Assembly (NCBI RefSeq): GCF_008728195.1
Contig: NZ_CP031599.1
Coordinates: 386,821-450,820 of the forward strand
DNA length: 64,000 nt
Direction of reading: 5' to 3'
From: Roseovarius indicus
Lineage (GTDB): Bacteria > Pseudomonadota > Alphaproteobacteria > Rhodobacterales > Rhodobacteraceae
Within the stretch, counting starts at the first letter, position 1; every line of letters starts with the position of its first letter. Of this stretch, positions 7,421-15,341 are shown one piece after another. A model generated the notes under the pieces. The model ran no database searches. It was given only the letters and a program-made list of their open reading frames with translations, and was not told the origin of the DNA. A program made the position numbers and the translations under genes.

Positions 7421-8779
7421 TCGAGACGACCTTTGAGAACGGAACCACAAAGAGGCATCCTCTCGGCCGTTTGTCCCGCCCGTTTCGACGCACGCAGCCT
7501 GAGGGGTTCGGGTTGTTACTCGAAGATGCGAAGACGATCCTGGGGCAATTACAGAATGCGATCCTGCTCGACCAGATCGAGGAAGTTTCCGAAGCCAGCA
7601 GAATATGTCCTGACTGCGACGAGGTCCGAGCCATACATGATTATCGGCCTCGGGTGCTCGACACCCTCTTCGGCAGGTTCCAGGTCAAGGCGCCGCGCAT
7701 TCGTCGCTGCGCCTGCGATACAAAATCCGACGACGTCCTGGGCGGACCGCTTTCGCCACTCGCTCATTTTTTTCCGGACCGGTCGACTCCGGAACTGCAA
7801 CGCCTTCAGGCCGAACTTGGGGCACGGCATTCCTTCCGGGAAGCGGCACGAATCCTGGAAACCTTCCTGCCTTGCGCGAAGCAGGTGAATACATCGGTGC
7901 GCAATCGTCTGGGCAAAGTCTCCCGGGAGATCTGCGACAGCGAGCAGACTCAGCCTGTAGTTCCTTCGGCCGCCGAAGAGGCGTCTGCGTTGACGGTTTT
8001 CCTGGACGGTGCGCATATCCGATGCCGACCGGAATACCAGAAGCGACACCTCGATGTTGTGGTTGGCAAGATCGAAAGCCACGACAAGTGCCGCCGCTTC
8101 GGCCTTGTTCAGCAGGCAGTCCTGTCACCTGCCAGCCAGCTTCGCCAGGACTTGAGGGCTCTCGGTTGGGATCACAAACAAACCGTCACGGTGATTTCGG
8201 ACGGGGAACCCGCCCTGCCGAACCTCGTGCGCGTCGCCGTCGGTGGAAAGGTTCGCCACATTCTCGACTGGTGGCATATCTCGATGCGCATTCAGCACGT
8301 TGAGAACGCCGTAAAGGGCCTGCTGCAGAGCAGGGGCTTCTCCGGCATTCCAGTGCTGTTCAAACGTCCCGCCGAAACGCTGCGATGGTACCTTTGGCAT
8401 GGAAAAGTTCTAACGGCCACGACCAGTCTCCAATGGTTGATGGTCGATTGCACGCGGCTGGCTACAGATGACCGCGTGGCGACTGATGCGGCCCGGCGAG
8501 TGCAAGCCCGGTGCCGCGATCTGTACTCATACCTTGCAAACAACATGGACAGCCTGACCGACTATGGTCGGCGGTACCGCGCGGGTCTTCCGATTTCTTC
8601 GTCCCGGGCAGAGGGCTGCGTGGACGACATCGGGAACACCCGCATGGGCAAGCGCCGCCGCATGAGATGGTCGCCCAAGGGAGCCCACCGCGTGGCCGTT
8701 GTCCGCGCCGCGGTTCTCGACGGTCGGCTAACCGGCGCGTACCAAAGAGCCGCGTGACCCCCAGGTTTTGCCCACTCCC
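7340..8779 (+). mobile_element. ISKra4-like insertion sequence, copy 2 (1,440 bp)
   Basis: Same termini and length as copy 1, in inverse orientation. The right flank carries TTGGATTT (8780-8787), the complement of the copy-1 target duplication, but the left flank (7332-7339) does not match. The copy therefore did not arrive by an independent simple insertion at this place; it came together with the 37 bp of outer transposon end. Confidence 0.8.
7402..8757 (+). CDS. ISKra4-family transposase, copy 2
   Basis: A 451-aa protein identical to the copy-1 transposase (same zinc-finger-like CPDC...CAC region, same FLDGAHIRC and SDGEPALP motifs, same basic C-terminus). Its start lies within the sequence that also gives the last residues of the truncated TniA-type transposase, so the two reading frames overlap from 7402 to 7420. 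It is intact and potentially active. Confidence 0.8.
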   Translation: MDVRIIVETTFENGTTKRHPLGRLSRPFRRTQPEGFGLLLEDAKTILGQLQNAILLDQIEEVSEASRICPDCDEVRAIHDYRPRVLDTLFGRFQVKAPRIRRCACDTKSDDVLGGPLSPLAHFFPDRSTPELQRLQAELGARHSFREAARILETFLPCAKQVNTSVRNRLGKVSREICDSEQTQPVVPSAAEEASALTVFLDGAHIRCRPEYQKRHLDVVVGKIESHDKCRRFGLVQQAVLSPASQLRQDLRALGWDHKQTVTVISDGEPALPNLVRVAVGGKVRHILDWWHISMRIQHVENAVKGLLQSRGFSGIPVLFKRPAETLRWYLWHGKVLTATTSLQWLMVDCTRLATDDRVATDAARRVQARCRDLYSYLANNMDSLTDYGRRYRAGLPISSSRAEGCVDDIGNTRMGKRRRMRWSPKGAHRVAVVRAAVLDGRLTGAYQRAA

Positions 8780-8816
8780 TTGGATTTCCCATCTCACAAT
8801 TAAGGGCTACGCGACA

Positions 8817-8921
8817 CCGGTCGAGGAAAATCGGGATGGCAATTTCGCTATTTCGCAGCGAGCGAGATGAATGGATTAGAAGCAGGGTAGAGAGCCCTAC
8901 AATTGCGCTTAGCGTGATCAT
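8817..8921 (-). pseudogene. 5' fragment of an unidentified gene cut by the transposon
   Basis: A start with a good ribosome site (AAAGGAG, then ATG at 8921) opens a frame whose first 35 residues contain a hydrophobic stretch (LSAIVGLSTLLLI), likely a membrane anchor or signal. The frame then runs into the transposon end at 8816. The rest of the gene is not seen anywhere in the window. It follows the Cys-rich peptide gene in the same direction. Confidence 0.5.
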
Positions 8922-8994
8922 GACTGTGATCTCCTTTCATTGCCAAATTACTGGCCTGACCTTCTCGCCATGTAAGGTTTCTTCGCGGTTAGCT

Positions 8995-9138
8995 TCAGTT
9001 TTTGCTGCAACAGCATCCCTTGGACGGCGAAGCAGTCGCCCGGGCCACGGGCTCGAGATCGGCGGCCAAGCTGACGGAATGACTGCTACAGCAGCCGCCG
9101 GATTTTGGGTTTTCGCTTTGGGTGGTTTTCTGGTCCAT
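8995..9138 (-). CDS. Cys-rich 47-aa peptide
   Basis: A short gene with a strong AGGAGG ribosome site seven bases or so before its ATG. The product has two cysteine clusters, GGCCSSH near residue 16 and GCCCSKN at the very C-terminus, separated by an acidic/neutral linker. There is no signal peptide. The clusters suggest a small cytoplasmic metal-binding or metal-buffering peptide, which fits the metal-resistance setting. It could instead be the detached metal-binding N-terminus of a transporter. It lies 94 bp downstream of the Rieske gene. Confidence 0.55.
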   Translation of the reverse strand: MDQKTTQSENPKSGGCCSSHSVSLAADLEPVARATASPSKGCCCSKN

Positions 9139-9232
9139 CTAGGCCTCCTTCAATTAAGGTTTCAGATCGGAGACGCCCACCACGACATTCCATTACAGGG
9201 AAAACGGTAGATTTCGCGTATTTTCTGCTAGA

Positions 9233-9874
9233 TCACGCAATTCCAACCTTCAGCAGCAGGTCGGACCCGAGACTATAAGGCGGAATATCGAGGTTGCGCG
9301 GTGCGGGACCTTTTCGAATTCGGCCTGACAGATCGTAATGCGATCCGTGACACGGACAGAACCACCCGCCAAATTCTCCGACGCTGGATCCATCTTGACC
9401 GATCGGCACACAGCCAAGGTGCGTGCAGATACTTATCACGATCAACCACTCGCCTGCTTCATCGGTCGCTCGGTTCGCGTCGAGGGCAGGCAAGGGTTCA
9501 TTGATATTGGGATTTCCCTCGCTGTCATCAATCGGATCGGGAAGATCATCAAGTGGAGTGGCCCTTGCCTTTGCGACGGTCTCAGGCGTGCGACGCCAAA
9601 TGAAGACTGGCTTGCCAGCCCATTTGACGGTTATCCGCGACCCCAATTGTACGCCGGTCAAATCTACGGCAATCGTTGACTGACTGATCACATCGGCCGA
9701 GGGGTTCATGGAATCGGCCAATGACCAGACCGCGGCCCCTGCGGCAACTGTTCCTGCTGCTGTGGTTGTATAGTAAAGAAAGTCGCGTCGGTTGGCTGCT
9801 TCTACATCATCAGCAGTTTTTGTGAATCGGGCATCGTGCTCTCCTTCGCTTGCCTTTGGTCGGTTCCGCGACAA
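9233..9874 (-). CDS. petA: Rieske iron-sulfur protein (cytochrome bc1 subunit), N-terminus shifted
   Basis: A Rieske [2Fe-2S] protein of the ubiquinol-cytochrome c reductase. It has a twin-arginine-type anchor ([12 protein letters not shown]), then the two cluster-binding boxes CTHLGC and CPCHGSHYD, and the closing [12 protein letters not shown]. Read as shown it needs a TTG start at 9874. A well-placed GGAG-ATG at 9834 is out of frame; one extra A in the AAAAA run at about 9817-9821 would join that ATG to the rest as MPDSQKTADD, a more usual N-terminus. A one-base loss or sequence error is therefore likely. No cytochrome b or c1 gene accompanies it. Confidence 0.8.
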   Translation of the reverse strand: MSRNRPKASEGEHDARFTKTADDVEAANRRDFLYYTTTAAGTVAAGAAVWSLADSMNPSADVISQSTIAVDLTGVQLGSRITVKWAGKPVFIWRRTPETVAKARATPLDDLPDPIDDSEGNPNINEPLPALDANRATDEAGEWLIVISICTHLGCVPIGQDGSSVGEFGGWFCPCHGSHYDLSGRIRKGPAPRNLDIPPYSLGSDLLLKVGIA

Positions 9875-9916
9875 GCAGCGTCCTCGTGGCGGCCTTGTTT
9901 CTTTGCTGCCGAGGCG

Positions 9917-10255
9917 TCAATTTGGCGGCCTTGAATCGCTCTTCTGATCTGCAAAATTCTGGTACGATGTCTGAACATTCAGCAGCAGCACCACGAGTTC
10001 GGTCGCTATATCGCGACGTAATCCGGCAAGGAGGTACGCGCCATCTATGGACCAGAGGCCCAGAAGCCTCGTGGCTTCAACCAAGCGCTGGCCTTCGTCT
10101 CCTATCCGCCGAAACAGTTCCTGTGAAATCGGCGCATCGGCATGGCGCGAACTCGCGGCGCATGTGCGACTCAAACCCTGAACAAGGCCGAGCATTTCCT
10201 CCGAGGTGACGAAGCGCTCGGGCGTTGCCGGGTCCGGCATATACCCCCTCGGCAT
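9917..10255 (-). CDS. Hypothetical protein, 112 aa
   Basis: A 112-aa helical protein without signal peptide. It lies between the ECF sigma gene upstream and the Rieske gene downstream, in the same direction. Segments such as EEMLGLVQGLSRTC and ELFRRIGDEGQRLVEATRLLGLW suggest a small alpha-helical bundle. An ATG at 10240 with a GAGGGGG ribosome-like stretch is an alternative start. An anti-sigma role is conceivable from position but nothing in the sequence shows it. Confidence 0.55.
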   Translation of the reverse strand: MPRGYMPDPATPERFVTSEEMLGLVQGLSRTCAASSRHADAPISQELFRRIGDEGQRLVEATRLLGLWSIDGAYLLAGLRRDIATELVVLLLNVQTSYQNFADQKSDSRPPN

Positions 10256-10356
10256 ATCATTTCGGACTATCCCGTCGTGGCACTTGAAAACGGGCTTTTC
10301 ACAGGAGTGGACGCTCCCTGACGTAAACCATTACACTTAGTCGAGTCAGTACTCGC

Positions 10357-10989
10357 CTATTTGGCTACGTCCCTTGGAGCACAATGCAACTCGTCTTCCG
10401 GGCTTTCACAGCCGATCGGAGGGCAGTAGCAATCGTCCCATCCTGTCTTGCAGCACTTTCCACAATGGCCCGTCAACGCGTCACGTAAGGCCATGCGGGC
10501 TCGGTGAAGCCGTACTCCAAGCGCGTTCCGCGTAAGGCCCATGTCGGTGGCAACAGCGGCGCGGTCCTCCTCGCCAAGGTCAATCCGACGGATCAGGTCG
10601 GCATCCGCATCGCGCAAGGTGGGTATCAGACCGTTCACGCAACGGCAAAATTGCGCCATCTGTTCGGGGGCATCATGAGCTAGTTCCTCGGGTTCTCCGC
10701 CATATGCTTCGGTCAGGCGCCCTCGACGTGCCGCCTTGCGGAAATGATCGTTCATCGTCGAACGCAATATGGCGTAGAGCCAAGAATCCACCCGTTCCAC
10801 ATCGCGCAATTGTTCTTTGCGCGTAAGCACGCGGATGCAGAATTCCTGCAAAACATCCTCGGCATCCGCTTTGTTGCCCAAACGGCGCATCAGAAAGCCC
10901 CAAAAAGCCTGCCTGCCTTCTGAAAGCGCCATTCTGGCTGCGTCGTGATCATGCGTGACTCCGCACGATTTATTTTCTGTGCCCGTCAT
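10357..10989 (-). CDS. ECF-type sigma factor with Cys-rich C-terminal tail
   Basis: A 210-aa sigma-70 family protein. Region 2 is seen at about residues 27-90 (NKADAEDVLQEFCIRVL, SWLYAILRSTMNDHFRK) and region 4 at about 130-165 (LGEEDRAAVATDMGLTRNALGVRLHRAR). A tail of about 45 residues follows with CGKCC, DDCYC and GC motifs. Cys-rich tails occur in metal-associated ECF factors, where they can sense metal directly without a separate anti-sigma factor. The start overlaps the stop of the upstream DMT gene (ATGA), so the two are coupled. Confidence 0.8.
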   Translation of the reverse strand: MTGTENKSCGVTHDHDAARMALSEGRQAFWGFLMRRLGNKADAEDVLQEFCIRVLTRKEQLRDVERVDSWLYAILRSTMNDHFRKAARRGRLTEAYGGEPEELAHDAPEQMAQFCRCVNGLIPTLRDADADLIRRIDLGEEDRAAVATDMGLTRNALGVRLHRARMALRDALTGHCGKCCKTGWDDCYCPPIGCESPEDELHCAPRDVAK

Positions 10990-11918
10990 ACTTCGCCGCC
11001 TCCTGATTGAGATGCAGGCGCCTCGCTATCAACTTCATTTCCAAGCATCGCTTTCCGCCGGTGAACTAGCGCTATACCCAAGAATATCATAACGATCCCG
11101 ATGATCTGCAAGAGCGATAGACGCTCGCCATAGATCACGAAACCCAAGGTCAACCCGAAGACTGGAATGAGAAAGCTGAAGGCGTTGGCCCGGTTCAAGG
11201 GAACCGTTTCAAGCGCCGTAAACCATAACCAATAAACAAGAGCGGAGCCTGCCAAGGCCAAGGCAAGAAGTGAAGCTATAAACGTGAACGTCCAATTTAT
11301 TGTGGTAGGCTCCTCCGTGACCAAAGCCGCAATGGCCAGTGGTACGCTGCCCAACAGCATCTGCAATCCCATCGCCGAAAGGCTATCAACCTTTCCTGCA
11401 ATAGATTTTATCATGACGTTGCTGAACGTAACGCCCGCGGCTGCAAGAATGATGTAGAGAACGCCAATTGCATAACTCTCGTTTCGTTCCGCAAGAAAAT
11501 CTGGCAACGCAATCAGCACGATTCCCGCGAAGCCCGCGAACAAACCCGAGCCACCTCGAATAGACAACTTTTCTCCCAGCCAAAGCGCCGCGAGAACAGC
11601 TGCCAGGAGAGGTTGTGTATTCGCTATCACTGTAGCAAGGCCGGGCGAAACGAACTCTGCCGCATGAAACATCCCAAGAAAGCCGAGACTTGTCGCACCT
11701 AGGCCAACTCCTGAAAGCGTCATCCAAACCCGCCATCCACGCGGAAAGGGTCGACCCAGGACAAGCGCCAAAAGCGTAAGAATAATGCCTGCCAGGGCCG
11801 CCCTCATAGCTGCGAAGGTCAGGTGGGGCGAGTATTCAAGTCCGGCCACGATGACGGGAAAACACAACGCCCAAAGCACCATGGCAAAGACAATCTTCAA
11901 AGTCGCAACTGGTGTCAT
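10986..11918 (-). CDS. EamA/DMT-family transporter
   Basis: A 310-aa inner-membrane protein with about ten hydrophobic segments in two similar halves, as in EamA drug/metabolite transporters. Typical pieces are GLEYSPHLTFAAMRAALAG in the first half and NRANAFSFLIPVFGLTLGF in the second. The ATG at 11918 with an AGGA site is preferred over an upstream TTG. It reads divergently from the EF-hand gene at 12121 and overlaps the sigma-factor gene. The substrate cannot be told. Confidence 0.8.
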   Translation of the reverse strand: MTPVATLKIVFAMVLWALCFPVIVAGLEYSPHLTFAAMRAALAGIILTLLALVLGRPFPRGWRVWMTLSGVGLGATSLGFLGMFHAAEFVSPGLATVIANTQPLLAAVLAALWLGEKLSIRGGSGLFAGFAGIVLIALPDFLAERNESYAIGVLYIILAAAGVTFSNVMIKSIAGKVDSLSAMGLQMLLGSVPLAIAALVTEEPTTINWTFTFIASLLALALAGSALVYWLWFTALETVPLNRANAFSFLIPVFGLTLGFVIYGERLSLLQIIGIVMIFLGIALVHRRKAMLGNEVDSEAPASQSGGGEV

Positions 11919-11998
11919 GGGTAGTCCTAACGTCAAAGACAAACACCTTCGTCCTCAGCTGCATTTACAGGATAAAGCGCCGCTTGCCGCGGAAATCT

Positions 11999-12013
11999 GT
12001 CACCAAATGTAAC
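11999..12013. promoter_or_regulatory. Candidate response-regulator box
   Basis: GTCACCAAATGTAAC, the reverse complement of GTTACATTTGGTGAC. A near-identical element (GTTACGTTTGGTGAC) with extended matching flanks (CA-A/G-ATTTCC, CGGC) is at 15284-15298. Both lie in the divergent intergenic region beside an EF-hand gene, and the second one precedes the response-regulator gene. The GTTAC/GTGAC half-sites are 10 bp apart, the spacing expected of an OmpR-type dimer. Confidence 0.5.
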
Positions 12014-12120
12014 CAGTTGGGGTTTTGCGACAGAACGTTACACGACCACTCCATGAGCCCGTTGCATAGCACATCCGATTTGCCATGTTTGTCAGGCAAT
12101 AAGCCAAAAGGAGGCATTCT

Positions 12121-12399
12121 ATGAAACGCAACACAACACTTATCCTCGCAACCTTGTTTTCCACAGCTCTCGGCGGAGCCGCACTCGCAGACATGGGGTA
12201 TGTAACCGGGCATCATGAACTGCCCGACCGCGACAACAATGTCCACATGAATGACACGATGCGCGGACATTTCGATCACGCCGATCAGAACGGCGACGGC
12301 AAGGTCACCCGTGAGGAAGCGGAGGCGCACATGCAGGCCGCATCAGAGTTCATGGGGATGGTCGAAGAGCGGTTTGGTAATCCGCAGAGAGGCCAATGA
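12121..12399 (+). CDS. Periplasmic EF-hand protein, 92 aa
   Basis: A small secreted protein: a Sec signal peptide (about 22 residues, ending ALAD), then one recognisable EF-hand loop, DQNGDGKVTREE, which should bind Ca2+. A His-rich stretch (TGHHELPD) precedes it. An AAGGAGG ribosome site supports the start. A paralogue with the same order (TGHH-LPER, then DRNQDGVASREE) is encoded at 14908-15183. The role is unknown; both copies lie next to DMT transporters and share the candidate regulator box. Confidence 0.75.
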   Translation: MKRNTTLILATLFSTALGGAALADMGYVTGHHELPDRDNNVHMNDTMRGHFDHADQNGDGKVTREEAEAHMQAASEFMGMVEERFGNPQRGQ

Positions 12400-12639
12400 G
12401 GCTATCGAACAGCCGCTCTGGCTAAAAAACGAGAGCCATCGTGTCTGCAAGTGGGAAATGGCTGCGGCGCTTGATATGCGTCGCAGTCAGGGCCGACATC
12501 GAGCGGATAATGACCATAATGTCTTCCAAGCATTGGCTCCGTTCGAATGGCGCACGATCAACACTGCGCGCCAATCTTGGCGGCATACTGGGATCAACGC
12601 CTACACAGAAAAGCTAAGTCCGAAAGAGGAAACGATCAT

Positions 12640-13613
12640 ATGAGAACTCCGCTCATGACAATTGGGGCTGCATTAGTGGCTAGCAGCGCTGCAATAGCCG
12701 ATGTCTACATTCCTGAGGGAGAGCTCGGAACGGTTCTTCATCTGGACGAAAATTACTAGGTGGCGGGCCGCATAGAAGGGCTGGACAATGTTCACGGGCT
12801 GGCAGGCGCACCGAAACGAGGCATTCTGGTGGCCGGCAGTCTCTCGGAAAACCGAGGCGATAAGATGGCCAAGCCCTCCCAAGTTTCCGAGGAGGATCAC
12901 GAAGCCCATCACGGCGGCGGAGAAATGGTTGAGCCAACCGCGGCGAGTCTGGTCACCTTGGTCGATGCCGACAGTCACAAAATACTGAGCCGCACCGAAG
13001 TGCCCGGCATTGTTCACCATGTTGGCATTTCTATAGATGAACGCTTTGGGGCAGTGACGCATCCCTGCCTTGATGCCGTATCGTTGATAGACCTCGACAG
13101 CGGCGAGGTAACGGACACAATCGCTACGGGACCGATCCCCGAATATGTGGTTGCGGATCCGGAGACTGGGAAATTCTTCGTTTCGAATGCCGGAAACAAC
13201 ACAATCAGCGAACTCGATCCAGACGACGGGATCGTAACTCGGAGCTTCAAATTGCAAGGCCCACCTAAGCACATGCTGCTGCTTGCAAGAGCCCGTCAAT
13301 TGATTGTCAGCGAGTCTGATACCGGCAGGGTTTCCATAGTCGATGCCGACAATGGCGAAACTCTTGATACGTTCGAAATTTGCGGCGACCTTCATGGCGT
13401 CGCGGCCGGGTGGTGCGCATTGATCGCGACACAGGTGAACGCCTTGAAGTTAAAGTCGGACTTGAACCCTATCATATGACGCGCGTGGGCGACGCGCTTA
13501 TGGTGAGCAGCGCCGCCAAGAACGAGCTATGGGTTCTCGATCCGAAAACGCTTGATCTGCTCGTGATTGTCGAGACGGACAGCACCGGGCATCAATTCGT
13601 CCCCATGCCATAG
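12640..13613 (+). pseudogene. Broken YncE-like beta-propeller protein
   Basis: A signal peptide (MRTPLMTIGAALVASSAAIA) starts a frame that is stopped by TAG at 12757-12759 and then continues in the same frame to about 13400. There it needs a one-base shift to keep reading GRVVRIDRDTGER and VLDPKTLDLLVIVETD. The combined product shows repeated propeller blades (VSIVDADNGETLDTF, SLIDLDSGEVTDTI, YVVADPETGKFFVSNAG), as in YncE or cytochrome-d1-type repeat proteins. With one nonsense codon and one frameshift, a full protein cannot be made. Confidence 0.75.
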
Positions 13614-13627
13614 ACGAAGCGAACCAA

Positions 13628-13655
13628 GGTGGCGGGCGCAAACGTACCCGCCACC
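13628..13655 (+). terminator. Hairpin after the propeller pseudogene
   Basis: A perfect 9-bp stem GGTGGCGGG / CCCGCCACC with a 10-nt loop, 15 bases after the last stop codon. No T-run follows, so it may be a weak or factor-assisted terminator between the convergent genes. Confidence 0.45.
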
Positions 13656-13710
13656 GCGACGATCAGCCGATGGGTCAAACTTCATCCGGTTAACGCATTT
13701 TTGCCTACAA

Positions 13711-14736
13711 TTATACGCCCTTAAAGTTCACATCTTTCTCGAGTTCCAAGGACTTCTTTCGGGCACTTTCCCTTTTGCGAACTGCGCTTTTTCGTCCAGA
13801 TCGGGCCACCCAAATACCAAAAACCATCAAAACCCCTCCTGGAATCAAGCCCGATCCAGGGTCTTCGTTTAAGATCACCATCGCTATCGCGATAGCAGCC
13901 AGTGGTGAAAAGGAGGTGGCCAGCGAAACATCCCCTGCCTTCGCATGTTTCAACCCCAAGTTCCACGCAAGCTGCCCGATAATGATGATGAGAATTACGT
14001 ATACCCAGATCCATTTGAGCAGGATCGGCTGGAGCATCTCCCCGAAATGATGGTGACCAGAAAAACCGATCTGGAAGCAGACGTAAATCAAGGTACCGAC
14101 CACGGTCCTGAATATCGGGAAGACACCAAATGGAACCGTTTGCAGACTTGTCCTGGTGATGATTGTTGAAACAGTAAACGACAATGTGGCGACGAGAGCT
14201 GCGACCTCTCCAAGACCAATGGTGTGCCCGATATCGTCATCTTTGAATGCCAGAATGACGACTGCTCCCACCAGAATGATTAGGTTTCCCGCCATCGCTC
14301 TGAAATCAAATCGTTCACCCAGAAAGATAGCAGCAAGAACGAGGAAAGTTGGGGGGTCAATCCGGCCAGCTATTACAACGTTCGTTACGCTGGTGTTCTC
14401 CAGAGCAAAAAAATACAGCCCAGGCGTGACGGCCGAAGACAGCACTGCAGATACGGTCAAAAGCACCCATTCACGCGAAGAAAGACCACGAAGTTTTGTA
14501 AGCTCCCAGTCTCTTCCAAAGGCAAGCGACATAGGTATGAGCGAGATCAAAGACCCTAAAACCAGAAGGTTTGCGAAAGTGATCACGTTGTGGCCGTTGA
14601 TGCGGTTCGCATCTCCTATGTTGACCAACATGGTCACGACGGAGTTGGATGCTGCGTAGATGATGACGGCCAGCCAACAAGACAACACACCCCACTTCGC
14701 CATGGTCGAATTGTTAAAGGCAGCGTCCCTTACCAT
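13711..14736 (-). CDS. EamA/DMT-family transporter
   Basis: A 341-aa inner-membrane protein with about ten hydrophobic segments, in two EamA halves (for example VLSSAVTPGLYFFALENTSVTN in the first and GDVSLATSFSPLAAIAIAMVIL in the second). The tail is highly charged (RKSAVRKRESARKK). The ATG at 14736 is preferred to an upstream TTG; an ATG at 14703 (MAKWG) is also possible. It lies in the same direction as the EF-hand gene at 14908, mirroring the first DMT/EF-hand pair. Confidence 0.75.
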   Translation of the reverse strand: MVRDAAFNNSTMAKWGVLSCWLAVIIYAASNSVVTMLVNIGDANRINGHNVITFANLLVLGSLISLIPMSLAFGRDWELTKLRGLSSREWVLLTVSAVLSSAVTPGLYFFALENTSVTNVVIAGRIDPPTFLVLAAIFLGERFDFRAMAGNLIILVGAVVILAFKDDDIGHTIGLGEVAALVATLSFTVSTIITRTSLQTVPFGVFPIFRTVVGTLIYVCFQIGFSGHHHFGEMLQPILLKWIWVYVILIIIIGQLAWNLGLKHAKAGDVSLATSFSPLAAIAIAMVILNEDPGSGLIPGGVLMVFGIWVARSGRKSAVRKRESARKKSLELEKDVNFKGV

Positions 14737-14907
14737 AACCAAGGTATTCGACCTTATAGACTGAGTACAAGAACATTGCAGCGCCAACACGGACCGCCGC
14801 GTTTGGGTGCGACTTTTTCAAATTAAATGGGCTGCCTGCGCTACGCGGATTGAGGCATGCCGATGTTGCACTTGCCTCACTGATCTCTGGCGAGAGATCG
14901 TTTGCGA

Positions 14908-15183
14908 TCAGAAGCCTGGATTAGCAAATTCGCCAAGCAATGCATTTCGCTTGAACCATTTGTCGCGGCCGTCGTGGACCTCGACCTCCTCGCGTGATGC
15001 CACCCCGTCTTGGTTGCGGTCTATGTGACGGAAGTGCGCTTTCATCGTGTCGCCCGAGTGGGAAAATTCGCTACGCTCGGGCAGTTTGTGATGTCCGGTG
15101 CCATAACCGCTTTCTGCCAAGACCGCGCTGCCAGCAGCGAGGGCGGCAGCTGCAGTGAGAATCAACGTGAGATTGTGCTCCAT
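14908..15183 (-). CDS. Periplasmic EF-hand protein, 91 aa
   Basis: Secreted EF-hand protein, paralogous to the one at 12121. It has a signal peptide (about 23 residues, ending VLAE), a GTGHHKLPER segment and an EF loop DRNQDGVASREE. An AAGGAG ribosome site precedes the ATG. It is divergent from the response-regulator gene, with the shared GTTACGTTTGGTGAC box in between. The C-terminus differs from the paralogue and is not recognisable. Confidence 0.75.
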   Translation of the reverse strand: MEHNLTLILTAAAALAAGSAVLAESGYGTGHHKLPERSEFSHSGDTMKAHFRHIDRNQDGVASREEVEVHDGRDKWFKRNALLGEFANPGF

Positions 15184-15283
15184 TGGTTCACTCCTTTTAT
15201 TTTCTTATCGTGACCAACCATAATCCAGTGTCGGGAACTTGCCGAAGGTGAACATGTATCAATCTGTAGCAAACCCCGGCTTT

Positions 15284-15298
15284 GTTACGTTTGGTGAC
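15284..15298. promoter_or_regulatory. Candidate response-regulator box (second copy)
   Basis: GTTACGTTTGGTGAC, differing by one base from the box at 11999-12013 (opposite strand). It lies 44 bp upstream of the response-regulator ATG and about 100 bp upstream of the divergent EF-hand gene, a suitable place for autoregulation. Confidence 0.5.
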
Positions 15299-15341
15299 AA
15301 ATTTCCTCGGCATCAATCTTTGGACCAGTTAAATACCAAGC

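Larger units (their letters stand above)
7340..8816. repeat. Right arm of perfect 1,477-bp inverted repeat
   Basis: Reverse complement of 4375-5851, ending in CGCGACA at 8816. Outside it, the sequence (CCGGT) does not repeat the left flank (CCCCT), so no target duplication frames the whole element. Confidence 0.85.

Noticed and set aside
8836-9210. A 124-aa plus-strand frame over the Cys-rich peptide gene
   Set aside because: The opposite strand carries two starts with strong ribosome sites (9138 and 8921); the plus frame has no such site and an unconvincing composition.
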